Source: Lachnospiraceae bacterium KM106-2 (GTDB lineage: Bacteria; Bacillota; Clostridia; Lachnospirales; Lachnospiraceae). From it: DNA of 64,000 nt. The position numbers were made by a program, and so were the translations under genes. This document shows, in pieces, positions 34,063-43,143 of this stretch. Position 1 is the first letter of the stretch, and the number at the start of each line of letters is the position of its first letter. The DNA lies in NCBI GenBank assembly GCA_009731425.1, contig AP018794.1:3428501-3492500 (forward strand), written 5' to 3'. The notes under the pieces are model-generated. The model was not told the origin of the DNA and did not search any database. It saw nothing but the letters and a program-made list of their open reading frames with translations.

Positions 34063-35553
34063 TTATAATTGTTCAATGAATTTTGCAAAATGTTCTTGGC
34101 CTTTTTCATCTCGTTTGTAAACACCTGCGTGCTCTAATACAAGTTTAAATACTTGGCCGATTTCTTCTTTTAATACCTCATGAACATTTTCTTTTGTGAT
34201 CGTATTTCTCTTCTTCACTTCTTCTGCCCATGCTGCATGTTTTTCGATCATTTCATTACTTGAAATGTCTTTACCATCAACAAGGTATTCTTCTAATAAT
34301 TCCATTTCACCTTTAAGTCTTGCAGGTAATACTGCTAATCCCATTACTTCGATCAATCCGATATTTTCCTTCTTGATATGATGAAGTTCTTTATGAGGAT
34401 GGTAAATTCCAAGTGGATGTTCTTCTGAAGTAAGATTATTACGAAGTACAAGATCTAATTCAAAAGTATCTCCAACTTTTCTAGCAATTGGAGTGATCGT
34501 GTTATGAGGTTCTCCATTTGTGTTAGCAAGGATCATAACCTCTTCATCAGAATATCCTCTCCAGCTATCTAAAATGTGACCGCCTAATTCGATCAATCGT
34601 TTCTCATCTTTATGACGAATTCTGATAACAGACATTGGCCATTTAACAATTCCAACTTCAACATCCTCATACCCTTTTACTTTAAAAGTACGTTCCATTG
34701 GTGATGCTGCCATAGCAAATGTATAATGACCGCCTTGGAAATGATTATGTGTTAAGATTGATCCGCCTACGATTGGAAGATCCGCATTAGATCCGACAAA
34801 GTAATGTGGGAATATCTTTACGAAATCAAATAATTTAACAAAAGTCTCCTGTGTGATCTGCATTGGCACATGCTGTTTATCAAATACGATACAATGCTCG
34901 TTATAATATACATAAGGAGAGTACTGAAGTCCCCATTCTCTTCCGCCAATCGTGATCGGCATAATTCTATGGTTCTGTCTTGCTGGATGATTTACTCTTC
35001 CTGCATATCCTTCATTTTCAGGACAAAGAAGACATTTTGGATAAGAGCTTTGCTTTGCATTTTTTGCTGCTGCAATCGCTTTTGGATCTTTCTCTGGTTT
35101 TGATAAATTGATCGTAATATCAATGTCACCATATTCTGTAGAACAAGTCCACTTTTCATCTTTTTTAACACGATAGCGACGAATATAGTCTGTATCCTGG
35201 CTAAATTTATAATAGAATTCCGTTGCCTTTTCTGGCGAAACTGCATAACAATCTTGGAATTTCTTAATAATTTCACTTGGTTTTGAAACAAGAATACTCA
35301 TTAATTTTGTATCAAATAAATCTCGGTAGACTACACTATTATCAGTCAGAATTCCTTCTTCAACTGCATAATCTAAGATATTTTTAAGAACATCTTCTAA
35401 TTCAATATCCTTATATTCTTCTTCTGGCTCTTCATAACTATCAAGTTGTAATAATTCAAGTACTCGATTTGTTACATACCATTTATCTGATGTTTCAATT
35501 AGATTTGTTTCAAGTCCATAAGTTACGAATTTTTTAATCTCATTGTAGATCAT
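34063..35553 (-). CDS. galT: Galactose-1-phosphate uridylyltransferase (class II)
   Basis: 496 residues from ATG 35553; GGGAGG is 8 nt upstream, and an alternative TTG at 35568 would include the ribosome site. GalT exchanges UMP between UDP-glucose and galactose-1-phosphate (Leloir pathway). The protein is of the long Gram-positive type; the motif GGSILTHNHFQGG (His-x-His) and MPITIGGREWGLQYSPYVYYNEHC are characteristic. No galK or galE adjoins it, so it stands alone between the ComEC-like pair and tRNA-Lys. Confidence 0.94.
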   Translation of the reverse strand: MIYNEIKKFVTYGLETNLIETSDKWYVTNRVLELLQLDSYEEPEEEYKDIELEDVLKNILDYAVEEGILTDNSVVYRDLFDTKLMSILVSKPSEIIKKFQDCYAVSPEKATEFYYKFSQDTDYIRRYRVKKDEKWTCSTEYGDIDITINLSKPEKDPKAIAAAKNAKQSSYPKCLLCPENEGYAGRVNHPARQNHRIMPITIGGREWGLQYSPYVYYNEHCIVFDKQHVPMQITQETFVKLFDFVKIFPHYFVGSNADLPIVGGSILTHNHFQGGHYTFAMAASPMERTFKVKGYEDVEVGIVKWPMSVIRIRHKDEKRLIELGGHILDSWRGYSDEEVMILANTNGEPHNTITPIARKVGDTFELDLVLRNNLTSEEHPLGIYHPHKELHHIKKENIGLIEVMGLAVLPARLKGEMELLEEYLVDGKDISSNEMIEKHAAWAEEVKKRNTITKENVHEVLKEEIGQVFKLVLEHAGVYKRDEKGQEHFAKFIEQL

Positions 35554-35609
35554 AAAAATACCTCCCAATATGTAGTACCTACTCGTTCATTTCTTTTATT
35601 TTACTATTT

Positions 35610-35623
35610 TTGTTTTAAAACAA
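35610..35623. promoter_or_regulatory. 14-bp palindrome upstream of galT
   Basis: TTGTTTTAAAACAA is a perfect palindrome about 57 nt before the galT start. It could be a regulator site or overlap the promoter; AT-rich chance symmetry is possible. Confidence 0.3.
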
Positions 35624-35752
35624 TTTTTATGTACTAATCATATCGCAAAATGATCTATATGTAAATAGATTTTCTCTTTTTCCAATAAAAAAACACACAA
35701 AAAAAGCCCTAACCCAACGAACTCAACTGTTTCGTCAAACTAAGACTTTCAA

Positions 35753-35825
35753 TGCGCCAACAGGGGCTCGAACCCTGGACACCCTGATTAAGAGTCAGGT
35801 GCTCTACCAACTGAGCTATTAGCGC
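35753..35825 (-). tRNA. tRNA-Lys (anticodon CTT)
   Basis: 73 nt. Acceptor stem GCGCTAA with TTGGCGC; D arm GCTCAGTTGGTAGAGC; anticodon stem CCTGA/TCAGG with loop CTCTTAA, so anticodon CTT (lysine, AAG). T arm CAGGGTTCGAGCCCCTG; discriminator A. CCA is not encoded. Confidence 0.96.
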
Positions 35826-35853
35826 TTAATGCATGTGAATCAATGCAAGAGTT

Positions 35854-35882
35854 ATTATACGGCACTAAAATTAAAAATGCAA
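35854..35882 (-). promoter_or_regulatory. Promoter of tRNA-Lys
   Basis: On the minus strand TTGCAT (35877-35882), 17-nt spacer, TATAAT (35854-35859), about 30 nt before the tRNA. Confidence 0.8.
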
Positions 35883-36014
35883 GCACTTTTTTAATTTTTT
35901 TTAACATCTTCCAACAAAATATAAAATAATACTTCTAAAATCATAATATTAACATTGAATAATAAGAAAAAAGCTTTTATAATTTAATTATCAAACTATT
36001 ATAGGAGATTGCTT

Positions 36015-37286
36015 ATGTCAAAAGGGAAAAACCCATCCAATGAAAAAGAATCGACCCCAACGAACGTGACCCAAAAATCAATACCAAAAAAAGTTCAGAA
36101 ATCGACCTCCACTCCGGTAAAGCATCAATTCGAACCGAATTCTAAATATTATACAATATTTATATATGGTCTATTTTTCGTTCTTATTTCAATGATCATT
36201 ATCATCTCAATTGCGAAATGGAGTAGTACAACCCTTATCTTTACCAAATTTATGGGTACACTAACACCATTTATTGTAGCATTCTTTATCGCCTACATCC
36301 TTAATCCTTTCGTCCGCTCAATTGATCGCTTATTAAAAAAGTATATCTATAAAGAAAAGCATCCTACCGGTAGAAAGTTAACTGCAATCGCTATGAGTTA
36401 CGTAGGCGTATTAGCAATTATCACTATTATCATTCTCTACATCACACCTGAAATTATTCATAGTATGAAAGAAATCGAATCCGTCTATGAAAAAGTCGAT
36501 GTAACAGAAATTGAATCAAATATTAAAGATACTTTAGATTCTCTTCAAAAGGGACATCCTCAAGTTGATTTTCAAGTAATTGAAGATAAAATAAATTCAT
36601 GGTTACCTAACATTTTCAACTTTGGAACAGACTTATTATCCAGTCTCTTCCCATTAATTTTAAATCTATCTGTCTCGCTAGTTAAAATGGTAATTAACAT
36701 CTTATTGTCCATTGTAATCTCTTGTTACATGCTAGCAGACAAGAATACATTATCTCGAAATGTAAAACGTGTCATTTATGCTATCTTCAAACCAGAACAT
36801 GCGACTCACTTATTAGCAACCTCAAAAGAATGTAATAATATCTTCAGTGGTTTTATTATTGGTAAATCTATCGATTCTCTCATCATCGGATGCATTTGTT
36901 TCGTATTGATGAAAATTCTTGGATTACCTTATTCCATGCTACTTAGCGTAATTGTAGGTATCACAAATATGATTCCTTATTTTGGTCCATTTATTGGCGC
37001 TGTTCCTGGAGTCTTGATTATTTTATTTATTAATCCAATTCAAGCGCTCATTTTTGCAATTATGATTCTTGCTCTTCAACAGTTTGATGGATTATATCTA
37101 GGACCAAAGATTTTAGGAGAATCTACTGGTCTAACACCTTTATGGGTTATCTTTGGTATTACCGTAGGTGGCAGCTATGGTGGCGTGATTGGAATGTTCT
37201 TAGGCGTTCCAGTTGTTGCTGTTATCGCTTATTTACTAAATCAATGGATTACAAATCGATTGAATAATAAAAATATTGAAATGTAA
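36015..37286 (+). CDS. AI-2E/PerM-family membrane protein
   Basis: 423 residues from ATG 36015 (AGGAGATTGCTT upstream; the TTG at 36009 is closer to the ribosome site and less likely). A Lys/Ser/Thr/Pro-rich cytoplasmic N-terminus of about 45 residues precedes the membrane part. There are about eight membrane segments and the family motifs near the C-terminus (GLPYSMLLSVIVGITNMIPYFGPFIGAVPG; LQQFDGLYLGPKILGESTGL). Members export diverse small molecules or act as ion antiporters; the substrate is unknown. Single gene with its own terminator. Confidence 0.9.
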   Translation: MSKGKNPSNEKESTPTNVTQKSIPKKVQKSTSTPVKHQFEPNSKYYTIFIYGLFFVLISMIIIISIAKWSSTTLIFTKFMGTLTPFIVAFFIAYILNPFVRSIDRLLKKYIYKEKHPTGRKLTAIAMSYVGVLAIITIIILYITPEIIHSMKEIESVYEKVDVTEIESNIKDTLDSLQKGHPQVDFQVIEDKINSWLPNIFNFGTDLLSSLFPLILNLSVSLVKMVINILLSIVISCYMLADKNTLSRNVKRVIYAIFKPEHATHLLATSKECNNIFSGFIIGKSIDSLIIGCICFVLMKILGLPYSMLLSVIVGITNMIPYFGPFIGAVPGVLIILFINPIQALIFAIMILALQQFDGLYLGPKILGESTGLTPLWVIFGITVGGSYGGVIGMFLGVPVVAVIAYLLNQWITNRLNNKNIEM

Positions 37287-37296
37287 TTTTAAAAAA

Positions 37297-37330
37297 AAGA
37301 ACGTAATCTAACATAAGATTACGTTCTTTT
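37297..37330 (+). terminator. Terminator after the AI-2E-family gene
   Basis: AAGAACGTAATCT (37297-37309) pairs with AGATTACGTTCTT (37316-37328), then TTTTT. It ends just before the stop of the convergent 44-residue gene. Confidence 0.85.
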
Positions 37331-37333
37331 TGA

Positions 37334-37468
37334 TTACCGTTTTATTTTATTTTCAGACTTTAACATATTAGCCACTTCATCCCAAGATTTCTTCATGACA
37401 AGTGCCTTTCTGTTCAGTCCCACATTCGGACTAAGCGACCTAGCGATTTTCAGCTTCATCTTTCCCAT
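37334..37468 (-). CDS. Small basic 44-residue protein
   Basis: ATG at 37468 with AGAGG about 10 nt upstream, stop TAA at 37334. The product is strongly basic (MGKMKLKIARSLSPN start; KKSWDEVANMLKSENKIKR end), with no Cys. It lies 55 nt after trmB on the same strand, so it is probably co-transcribed, and ends at the hairpin shared with the convergent gene. No family recognised; an RNA- or ribosome-associated role is possible from charge only. Confidence 0.5.
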   Translation of the reverse strand: MGKMKLKIARSLSPNVGLNRKALVMKKSWDEVANMLKSENKIKR

Positions 37469-37523
37469 AATAAAATACCTCTTGATTCTTATAAAAACCT
37501 TATCTTATTATGATTTTATGCAA

Positions 37524-38162
37524 CTATTTACGATATGCCACTAAGCGATTAATTGGTTTTCCCTCTCCAGAGAATTTTTCTTCGTATTCTGTCATAACAT
37601 TTCCTTCATTATACTCGCTGTGATGAAGATCAAATGTATGATTTTCTAAGATCCATCCTGCTTCTACTACTTCTTCTAAAGAAAAATCAAATAACTCACG
37701 ATTATCTGTCTTAAATATCACTCTTCCATCTGCAACAAGAATTTGATTATAACGTGCAAAAAATTGTCTTGATGTTAAACGTCTCTTAGCATGACGATCT
37801 TTTGGCCATGGATCTGAAAAGTTAAGATAAATCTGACTTACTTCATCTTTGTCGAATACCTCTGTAATATTTTCTGCATCCATACGAATAAAGATCAAGT
37901 TATTCGTTTCTAATTCCGGTCTTTTCTCTAACGCTCGAATTAATACGCTTGAAAATTTCTCAATTCCAACGTAATTAATATCTGGATTTCTTCTAGCTAA
38001 CTCTGTAATGAATTGTCCTTTTCCCATCCCTACTTCGATATGGATCGGGTTATTGTTTCCAAATACTTCATTCCATTTTCCTTTTTGATTTTCAGGCACA
38101 TCTACAACATACGCACTGGCTTCGATAGCTTCCCTTGCACCTTTTACGTTTCTAAGTCTCAT
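37524..38162 (-). CDS. trmB: tRNA (guanine-N7-)-methyltransferase
   Basis: 212 residues from ATG 38162 (AAGGAG 8 nt upstream); MRLRNVKGAREAIEAS is the usual TrmB start, and the ATG at 38180 adds six atypical residues. It makes m7G46 in the variable loop of tRNA with S-adenosylmethionine. The motifs HIEVGMGKGQFI (SAM binding), YVGIEKFSSVL and IYLNFSDPWPKDRHAKRRLT are complete. Confidence 0.96.
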   Translation of the reverse strand: MRLRNVKGAREAIEASAYVVDVPENQKGKWNEVFGNNNPIHIEVGMGKGQFITELARRNPDINYVGIEKFSSVLIRALEKRPELETNNLIFIRMDAENITEVFDKDEVSQIYLNFSDPWPKDRHAKRRLTSRQFFARYNQILVADGRVIFKTDNRELFDFSLEEVVEAGWILENHTFDLHHSEYNEGNVMTEYEEKFSGEGKPINRLVAYRK

Positions 38163-38415
38163 AATACGTCTCCTTATCATTCTCTGGGCGTCCTTTTATT
38201 GCAAACATTATTATAAAAGCAACCCCATTATTAGTCAAATAATATTTGTAAATGCCAAATTTCTTACAATATTAATGAATAAAATTTTGCAGTTTTAACA
38301 CTAGTATTTTTTCTCAAAAAGAGTATTATGTTATCATGTATTGAAATATCCAATATTATACATTTTAAGTAAAACCCTGGGTATTTCTGACCAAATTAGA
38401 ATAGGAGGTTAAAGT

Positions 38416-38724
38416 ATGGAGCAAGTCATTAATCGAATGTATGAAATTGAAGAAAAAGCGAATTCCATTATTGATGGGACTGCCAAACAAAAGAAAGAAC
38501 TTCTAGCTCAGCATAATGAAGATATCAAACGGCTCAAAATTGATATAGACCTGAAATCCAAGCAAAAACTATCTATTCTTCGTGCCAACATGGACAAAGA
38601 GATTCAGACTGACAGGAAAAGGCTTATTGATGAATGTGCTAAAGATCTTAAAGAACTAGAGGACAACTATAAGCAGAACCACGATAGCCTAGTAGAAAAT
38701 ATTTTCATGATAATAATTTCTTAA
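38416..38724 (+). CDS. V-type ATPase peripheral-stalk subunit G/H-like
   Basis: 102 residues, a charged coiled coil from start to about residue 90, without membrane segment. As first gene of the V-ATPase operon it should be the partner of subunit E in the peripheral stalk (called G, H or NtpF in different systems). The sequence itself is low in specific motifs, so identity rests on context. AGGAGG lies before the ATG. Confidence 0.75.
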   Translation: MEQVINRMYEIEEKANSIIDGTAKQKKELLAQHNEDIKRLKIDIDLKSKQKLSILRANMDKEIQTDRKRLIDECAKDLKELEDNYKQNHDSLVENIFMIIIS

Positions 38725-38772
38725 TGCTATCTCTCATTAATCGAATTCCTTTGAATTCAGAAAGGAGTTATT

Positions 38773-39810
38773 ATGCCAGGAAATCTGCTCACCTATAGCG
38801 GAATTATCACAAAGGCTAAAGCATTAGAAAGTAATCTGATGACTCTTGATGATTATAGAAAGATTGCGTATTTTGATAATATTCTTGACTTCATAAACTT
38901 TTTAAAGACCAAGCGAAGTTATCTTGAAATCTTTCAAGAGCATGACGAGCAAACTCTTCATCGTTCAGAAATTGAGATGCTCATCAAAAATTCATTATTT
39001 CTATCATTTGCGAAGCTTTTCCGCTTTGCAAATATTGAACAACGTTCTGTACTGACATTTATTTTCTTTCGAATGGAAGTAAATATTGTAAAGGACTGCT
39101 TACAAAATGTGTTTAATGAGGAAGATCGATGTGATCTTTCTTTGTTTGAATCATTCTTTTTAAAGCATTCGAATTTAAAAGTAACTGCTCTGGCATCTTC
39201 TAAAAATATAGATGACTTTATTCATAATTTATCTAATACAGAGTACCATGCCCAGTTTAAGAAATGGCAGAATTCAAGCTTTAATTCATTACATGATTAT
39301 GAAATCCAATTAGACGTTTATTACTTTTCAAAAGTCTGGCGTCTAAAAGATCGTTTACTAAAAGGTGCTGATAAAAAAGCCTTTACTGATATACTAGGAC
39401 ACGAAATAGACTTGTTAAACATTGAATGGATCTATCGCTCAAGAATGATCTATGACATTGATCCTTCCAAGATTCTATCCACTCTTATTCCAATTACCTA
39501 TAAACTAAATTCTTTACAACTGAAACGTCTAGCTGAAGCTGTATCACAAGATGAATTTCTACGAACGTTACATGCAACTTATTATCACAATGCATTCAAA
39601 GATAACGATTTCTCTAATATTGAATCTGACTGTACAAACTATATTTCAAAAATCTATAAACTTAATACCGCAAAATACAATGCTTCTATGGCTCCTATCC
39701 TCCAATTTATCCATGTGAAAGAGGTTGAATTAGATCGGCTTACCACCGCACTTGAATGTATTCGATATAAGTTGGATCCTAGTGAAGCTATTAAATATAT
39801 TCTCAAATAA
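38773..39810 (+). CDS. ntpC: V-type ATPase subunit C (NtpC-like)
   Basis: 345 residues, helical and soluble. Subunit C (homologue of subunit d) is the socket joining the central stalk (D/F) to the membrane ring. The N-terminal LLTYSGIITKAKALESNLMTLDDY and the threefold helical pattern fit the family, and operon position agrees. 48 nt after the first gene, with AAAGGAG before the ATG. Confidence 0.88.
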   Translation: MPGNLLTYSGIITKAKALESNLMTLDDYRKIAYFDNILDFINFLKTKRSYLEIFQEHDEQTLHRSEIEMLIKNSLFLSFAKLFRFANIEQRSVLTFIFFRMEVNIVKDCLQNVFNEEDRCDLSLFESFFLKHSNLKVTALASSKNIDDFIHNLSNTEYHAQFKKWQNSSFNSLHDYEIQLDVYYFSKVWRLKDRLLKGADKKAFTDILGHEIDLLNIEWIYRSRMIYDIDPSKILSTLIPITYKLNSLQLKRLAEAVSQDEFLRTLHATYYHNAFKDNDFSNIESDCTNYISKIYKLNTAKYNASMAPILQFIHVKEVELDRLTTALECIRYKLDPSEAIKYILK

Positions 39811-39843
39811 TATTCAAATTCATGAAAAACGGAGGTGTTAACA

Positions 39844-41763
39844 GTGATTGAAAAAATGAAGTTTATCAGTATTACTGGTCCGAAATATGACATCGACCGT
39901 GTAGTTAATATTTACTTAAGTAAGCATGAGATCCATTTGGAGAATGCTCTTGCTGAACTTAGTAAGGTTCAAGATATCCGCCCATTTGTAGAAGTGAATC
40001 CCTACAAAGAGATCTTAAGTAAATCAAATGACATGGTGCAACAGATAGATGCTGAGATCAAGCCTTCATCTGCTGAAATCACTCCTGATCGAGCAGTTAC
40101 TATCATTCAAGATGAATACTCTTTGCTTGAGGAATTAACAATTAAGATAAAATCACTGAAGGATGAAAGAACCCGTCTTCAATCTCTCTTAAAACAGATT
40201 GAACCATTTCGACTTCTCAATTATGACCTAAGAAAAATTCTGCACTTTAATTTTATTAAATACCGTTTCGGAAGAATTACACATGAATACTATAACAAAT
40301 TTTATAAATTCATCTATGATAATCTAAATACAGTCTTTTATGAATGCGATCGTGATCAAGATTACATATGGGGTGTATATTTTGTTCCTTCTTCCAATTC
40401 TGCACAAGTAGATGCAATCTACTCTTCTTTACATTTCGAACGGGTCATCATACCTGATGAATATGAAGGCACTCCTGAAGAAGCTTATAAAACAATTACT
40501 TCTAATATAGATTCTATTGAATCACAACTTAAGTCAACCAATGATGAGATCAAAAAGAAACTAAATGAAACCGCTCCATCTATTTTGGCTGCTCATGACA
40601 TCATTCTTACTCTGAATCGTAATTTTGATGTACGTAAACTAGCTGCCTTGACCAAGGGGGTCGATGCAGAGCATATGTTTTATATTCTCTGTGGATGGAT
40701 GGCTACTGATGACTGTCTTCAGTTTTTACAGGAAACAAAGGATGATAAGAACATTACTGTAATCAGTGATGAGACTGGGGATGTAGAATTACCAATTAAG
40801 CCGCCTACAAAACTAAAAAATCCAAAAATCTTTAAACCTTTTGAAATCTTTATCAAGATGTATGGTCTTCCTGCCTATAACGAAATCGATCCTACGATTT
40901 TTGTTGCACTTACTTACTCTTTTATATTCGGAGCAATGTTTGGTGATGTTGGTCAAGGGATCTGCTTAGTAACAGGTGGTTACTTACTTGCTAAGTATAA
41001 GAAAATGGATATTGCCGCAATTGTTTCTGTTGCAGGTATCTTTTCTACCATCTTTGGATTTTTATATGGTTCTGTATTTGGCTATGAACATATTCTCCCT
41101 GCCTTATGGCTAAAGCCAATGAATAATGTCATGACCGTTTTGATCGTTGCGGTTGGTCTCGGAGTTCTTATTATATTTGTCTCTATGATATTAAACATTA
41201 TTAATGCAATAAAACTTAAAGATGCTGGGGATCTACTTTTTGGCAGTAATGGTATTGCCGGCTTTCTCTTCTACCTTATTGTAGTCGGCTGTGTCGTAGC
41301 GATCTTTATGGGCTATGCCCTCCCGGGAAGTATTGTACTCACTATTTTACTTGCCCTTCCACTACTTGCAATTTACTTTAAAGATCCACTTTCTCGCTTA
41401 CTTGAACGAAAAAAGGCCTTTCCAAATGGCGGTATCGGTATGTTTTTTATTGAAGCATTAGTGGAATTATTTGATGTTGTACTGACTTATGCAACCAATA
41501 CGATCTCTTTTCTTCGTGTAGGTGCTTTTGCATTAAGCCATGCTGGTATGATGGGTGTCGTCATTATGTTAGCTGGTGCTGAAACTGGTGGACATACCAA
41601 TTGGATCATCATTATCCTAGGCAATATCTTAGTTGCCGGTATGGAAGGTCTTATTGTAGGAATTCAAGTTCTCCGTCTTGAATATTATGAGATGTTTGGT
41701 CGCTTTTATCGTGGAACTGGTAAAGAGTTTAAACCATTTAAAGAAAAAAAATCTAGCAAATAA
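39844..41763 (+). CDS. ntpI: V-type ATPase membrane subunit I/a (NtpI-like)
   Basis: 639 residues. I choose GTG 39844 because GGAGGTG (39831-39837) is 6 nt upstream; the GTG at 39835 overlaps it. The N-terminal half (to about 330) is the cytoplasmic stator arm with coiled coil; the C-terminal half has about seven membrane helices. The essential Arg is in TISFLRVGAFALSHAGM (near residue 560), and IFGAMFGDVGQG is typical. This subunit guides ions past the c/K ring. Confidence 0.93.
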   Translation: MIEKMKFISITGPKYDIDRVVNIYLSKHEIHLENALAELSKVQDIRPFVEVNPYKEILSKSNDMVQQIDAEIKPSSAEITPDRAVTIIQDEYSLLEELTIKIKSLKDERTRLQSLLKQIEPFRLLNYDLRKILHFNFIKYRFGRITHEYYNKFYKFIYDNLNTVFYECDRDQDYIWGVYFVPSSNSAQVDAIYSSLHFERVIIPDEYEGTPEEAYKTITSNIDSIESQLKSTNDEIKKKLNETAPSILAAHDIILTLNRNFDVRKLAALTKGVDAEHMFYILCGWMATDDCLQFLQETKDDKNITVISDETGDVELPIKPPTKLKNPKIFKPFEIFIKMYGLPAYNEIDPTIFVALTYSFIFGAMFGDVGQGICLVTGGYLLAKYKKMDIAAIVSVAGIFSTIFGFLYGSVFGYEHILPALWLKPMNNVMTVLIVAVGLGVLIIFVSMILNIINAIKLKDAGDLLFGSNGIAGFLFYLIVVGCVVAIFMGYALPGSIVLTILLALPLLAIYFKDPLSRLLERKKAFPNGGIGMFFIEALVELFDVVLTYATNTISFLRVGAFALSHAGMMGVVIMLAGAETGGHTNWIIIILGNILVAGMEGLIVGIQVLRLEYYEMFGRFYRGTGKEFKPFKEKKSSK

Positions 41764-41791
41764 CGAATTATTTATTAGGAGGTAATTAACT

Positions 41792-42208
41792 ATGACAATA
41801 AAAATCATTTTAGTCGCTGCCTTACTATGCAGCATCATTATTCCTTTTGGAGCATTCTTATTAAGTCAAAAATCAAAAGGCGGATTTAAACGCACATTAT
41901 TCTGTAATACTTTTTTCTTCTTTGGAACCTTAGTAATTGCGGATATCTTATTATTTAGTGGTAATGTATCTGCTGCTACGGCAAGTGCTGAAGCAGCGAC
42001 AGATGGATGGAAGTATATTGCTGCTGCCTTATCAACCGGCATGTCCTGTATCGGTGGTGGTATTGCCGTAGCAAGCGCTGCAAGTGCTGCTCTAGGAGCA
42101 TTAAGTGAGGATTCCAGCATTATGGGTAAAGCACTGATCTTCGTTGCTCTTGCCGAAGGTATTGCATTATACGGTTTATTAATCTCGTTCACTATTCTTA
42201 GTAAGTAG
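41792..42208 (+). CDS. ntpK: V-type ATPase ring subunit K (c)
   Basis: 138 residues with four hydrophobic segments. The second hairpin (YIAAALSTGMSCIGGGIAVAS ... FVALAEGIALYGLLISF) carries the ion-binding Glu in LAEGIALYG. The first hairpin (about 5-55) no longer resembles a c-subunit hairpin and has no carboxylate, so there is one site per four helices as in V-type rings, with a divergent first half. Whether the ion is Na+ or H+ cannot be decided by eye. 28 nt after ntpI. Confidence 0.9.
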   Translation: MTIKIILVAALLCSIIIPFGAFLLSQKSKGGFKRTLFCNTFFFFGTLVIADILLFSGNVSAATASAEAATDGWKYIAAALSTGMSCIGGGIAVASAASAALGALSEDSSIMGKALIFVALAEGIALYGLLISFTILSK

Positions 42209-42216
42209 GTGATTCC

Positions 42217-42525
42217 ATGAGAATGTATCTGATCAGTGATAATATTGATACCTATACCGGAATGCGATTAGCCGGAGTAGAAGGAGTTGTCATTCACTCG
42301 AAAGAGCATTTAAAAGAACAATTAGACAAGGCAATCTCTGATAAAAGTATTGGCATTGTACTTATTACAGAAAAATTCAGTCGCCAATTTCCTGAAATCA
42401 TTGATGATGTCAAATTAAATAGACACCTTCCTCTAATTGTTGAAATCCCAGATCGACACGGAACTGGTCGAAAGCCTGATTTTATTACTGCTTATGTCAA
42501 TGAAGCAATCGGTCTTAAATTATAA
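42217..42525 (+). CDS. V-type ATPase subunit F
   Basis: 102 residues, Rossmann-like: MYLISDNIDTYTGMRLAGVEGVV, then IGIVLITEKFS and LPLIVEIPDRHG, the standard motifs of V/A-type subunit F, which sits in the central rotor with subunit D. 8 nt after ntpK. Confidence 0.93.
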   Translation: MRMYLISDNIDTYTGMRLAGVEGVVIHSKEHLKEQLDKAISDKSIGIVLITEKFSRQFPEIIDDVKLNRHLPLIVEIPDRHGTGRKPDFITAYVNEAIGLKL

Positions 42526-42553
42526 ATCCATAGTGGAAGGAAGGTGACCACAG

Positions 42554-43120
42554 ATGAAATTAGATGCAAAGCTAGACCATTTTTATGATTCTGTAATAGA
42601 AGATGCAACCAATCAAGCTACTGCTATTGTGAATGATTATAAAAATAGTCTTAAGAATATTTATGATACACAAAAAGCAGATGAACTTCGTAAAGCTCGT
42701 CTAACGCTTCGTGTTGAAACAGATCATTTGATCCGTGAAAAAAATAAGACTCTTTCCGCTGAAAATACAGAGATCAGAAAAGAAATCAGTCTTAAAACAA
42801 TTCAACTAAAAGATGAGCTATTTGATGATATTAAAGATAAATTAATTCACTTTATGAAAACAGAAGCTTATACACAATTACTGATCAAACAGATTAAAGA
42901 AGCAATCAATTTCTCAAGAGAGGATCCTATCATTATCTACATTAACTCAAGCGATGCTGCTCAAAAGCAACTACTTGAATTAGAAACTGGTATCTCCCTT
43001 AAGATCAGTACTATTGATTTTATTGGAGGGTCTCGGGCTGTTATTCATAGTAAGAATATCTTAATCGATAACTCTTTCTTAACCAAACTTGCAGAAGAAA
43101 AAGAAAGATTTACATTTTAA
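42554..43120 (+). CDS. ntpE: V-type ATPase subunit E
   Basis: 188 residues. A long N-terminal helix (about 1-105) is followed by a small C-terminal alpha/beta head ending in GGSRAVIHSKNILIDNSFLTKLAEEKERF. It forms the peripheral stalk with the G/H-like subunit of the first gene. It lies between subunits F and A with AAGGAAGGTG upstream. Confidence 0.88.
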   Translation: MKLDAKLDHFYDSVIEDATNQATAIVNDYKNSLKNIYDTQKADELRKARLTLRVETDHLIREKNKTLSAENTEIRKEISLKTIQLKDELFDDIKDKLIHFMKTEAYTQLLIKQIKEAINFSREDPIIIYINSSDAAQKQLLELETGISLKISTIDFIGGSRAVIHSKNILIDNSFLTKLAEEKERFTF

Positions 43121-43143
43121 AAAGTAAGGAGGCTTGCTCCATT

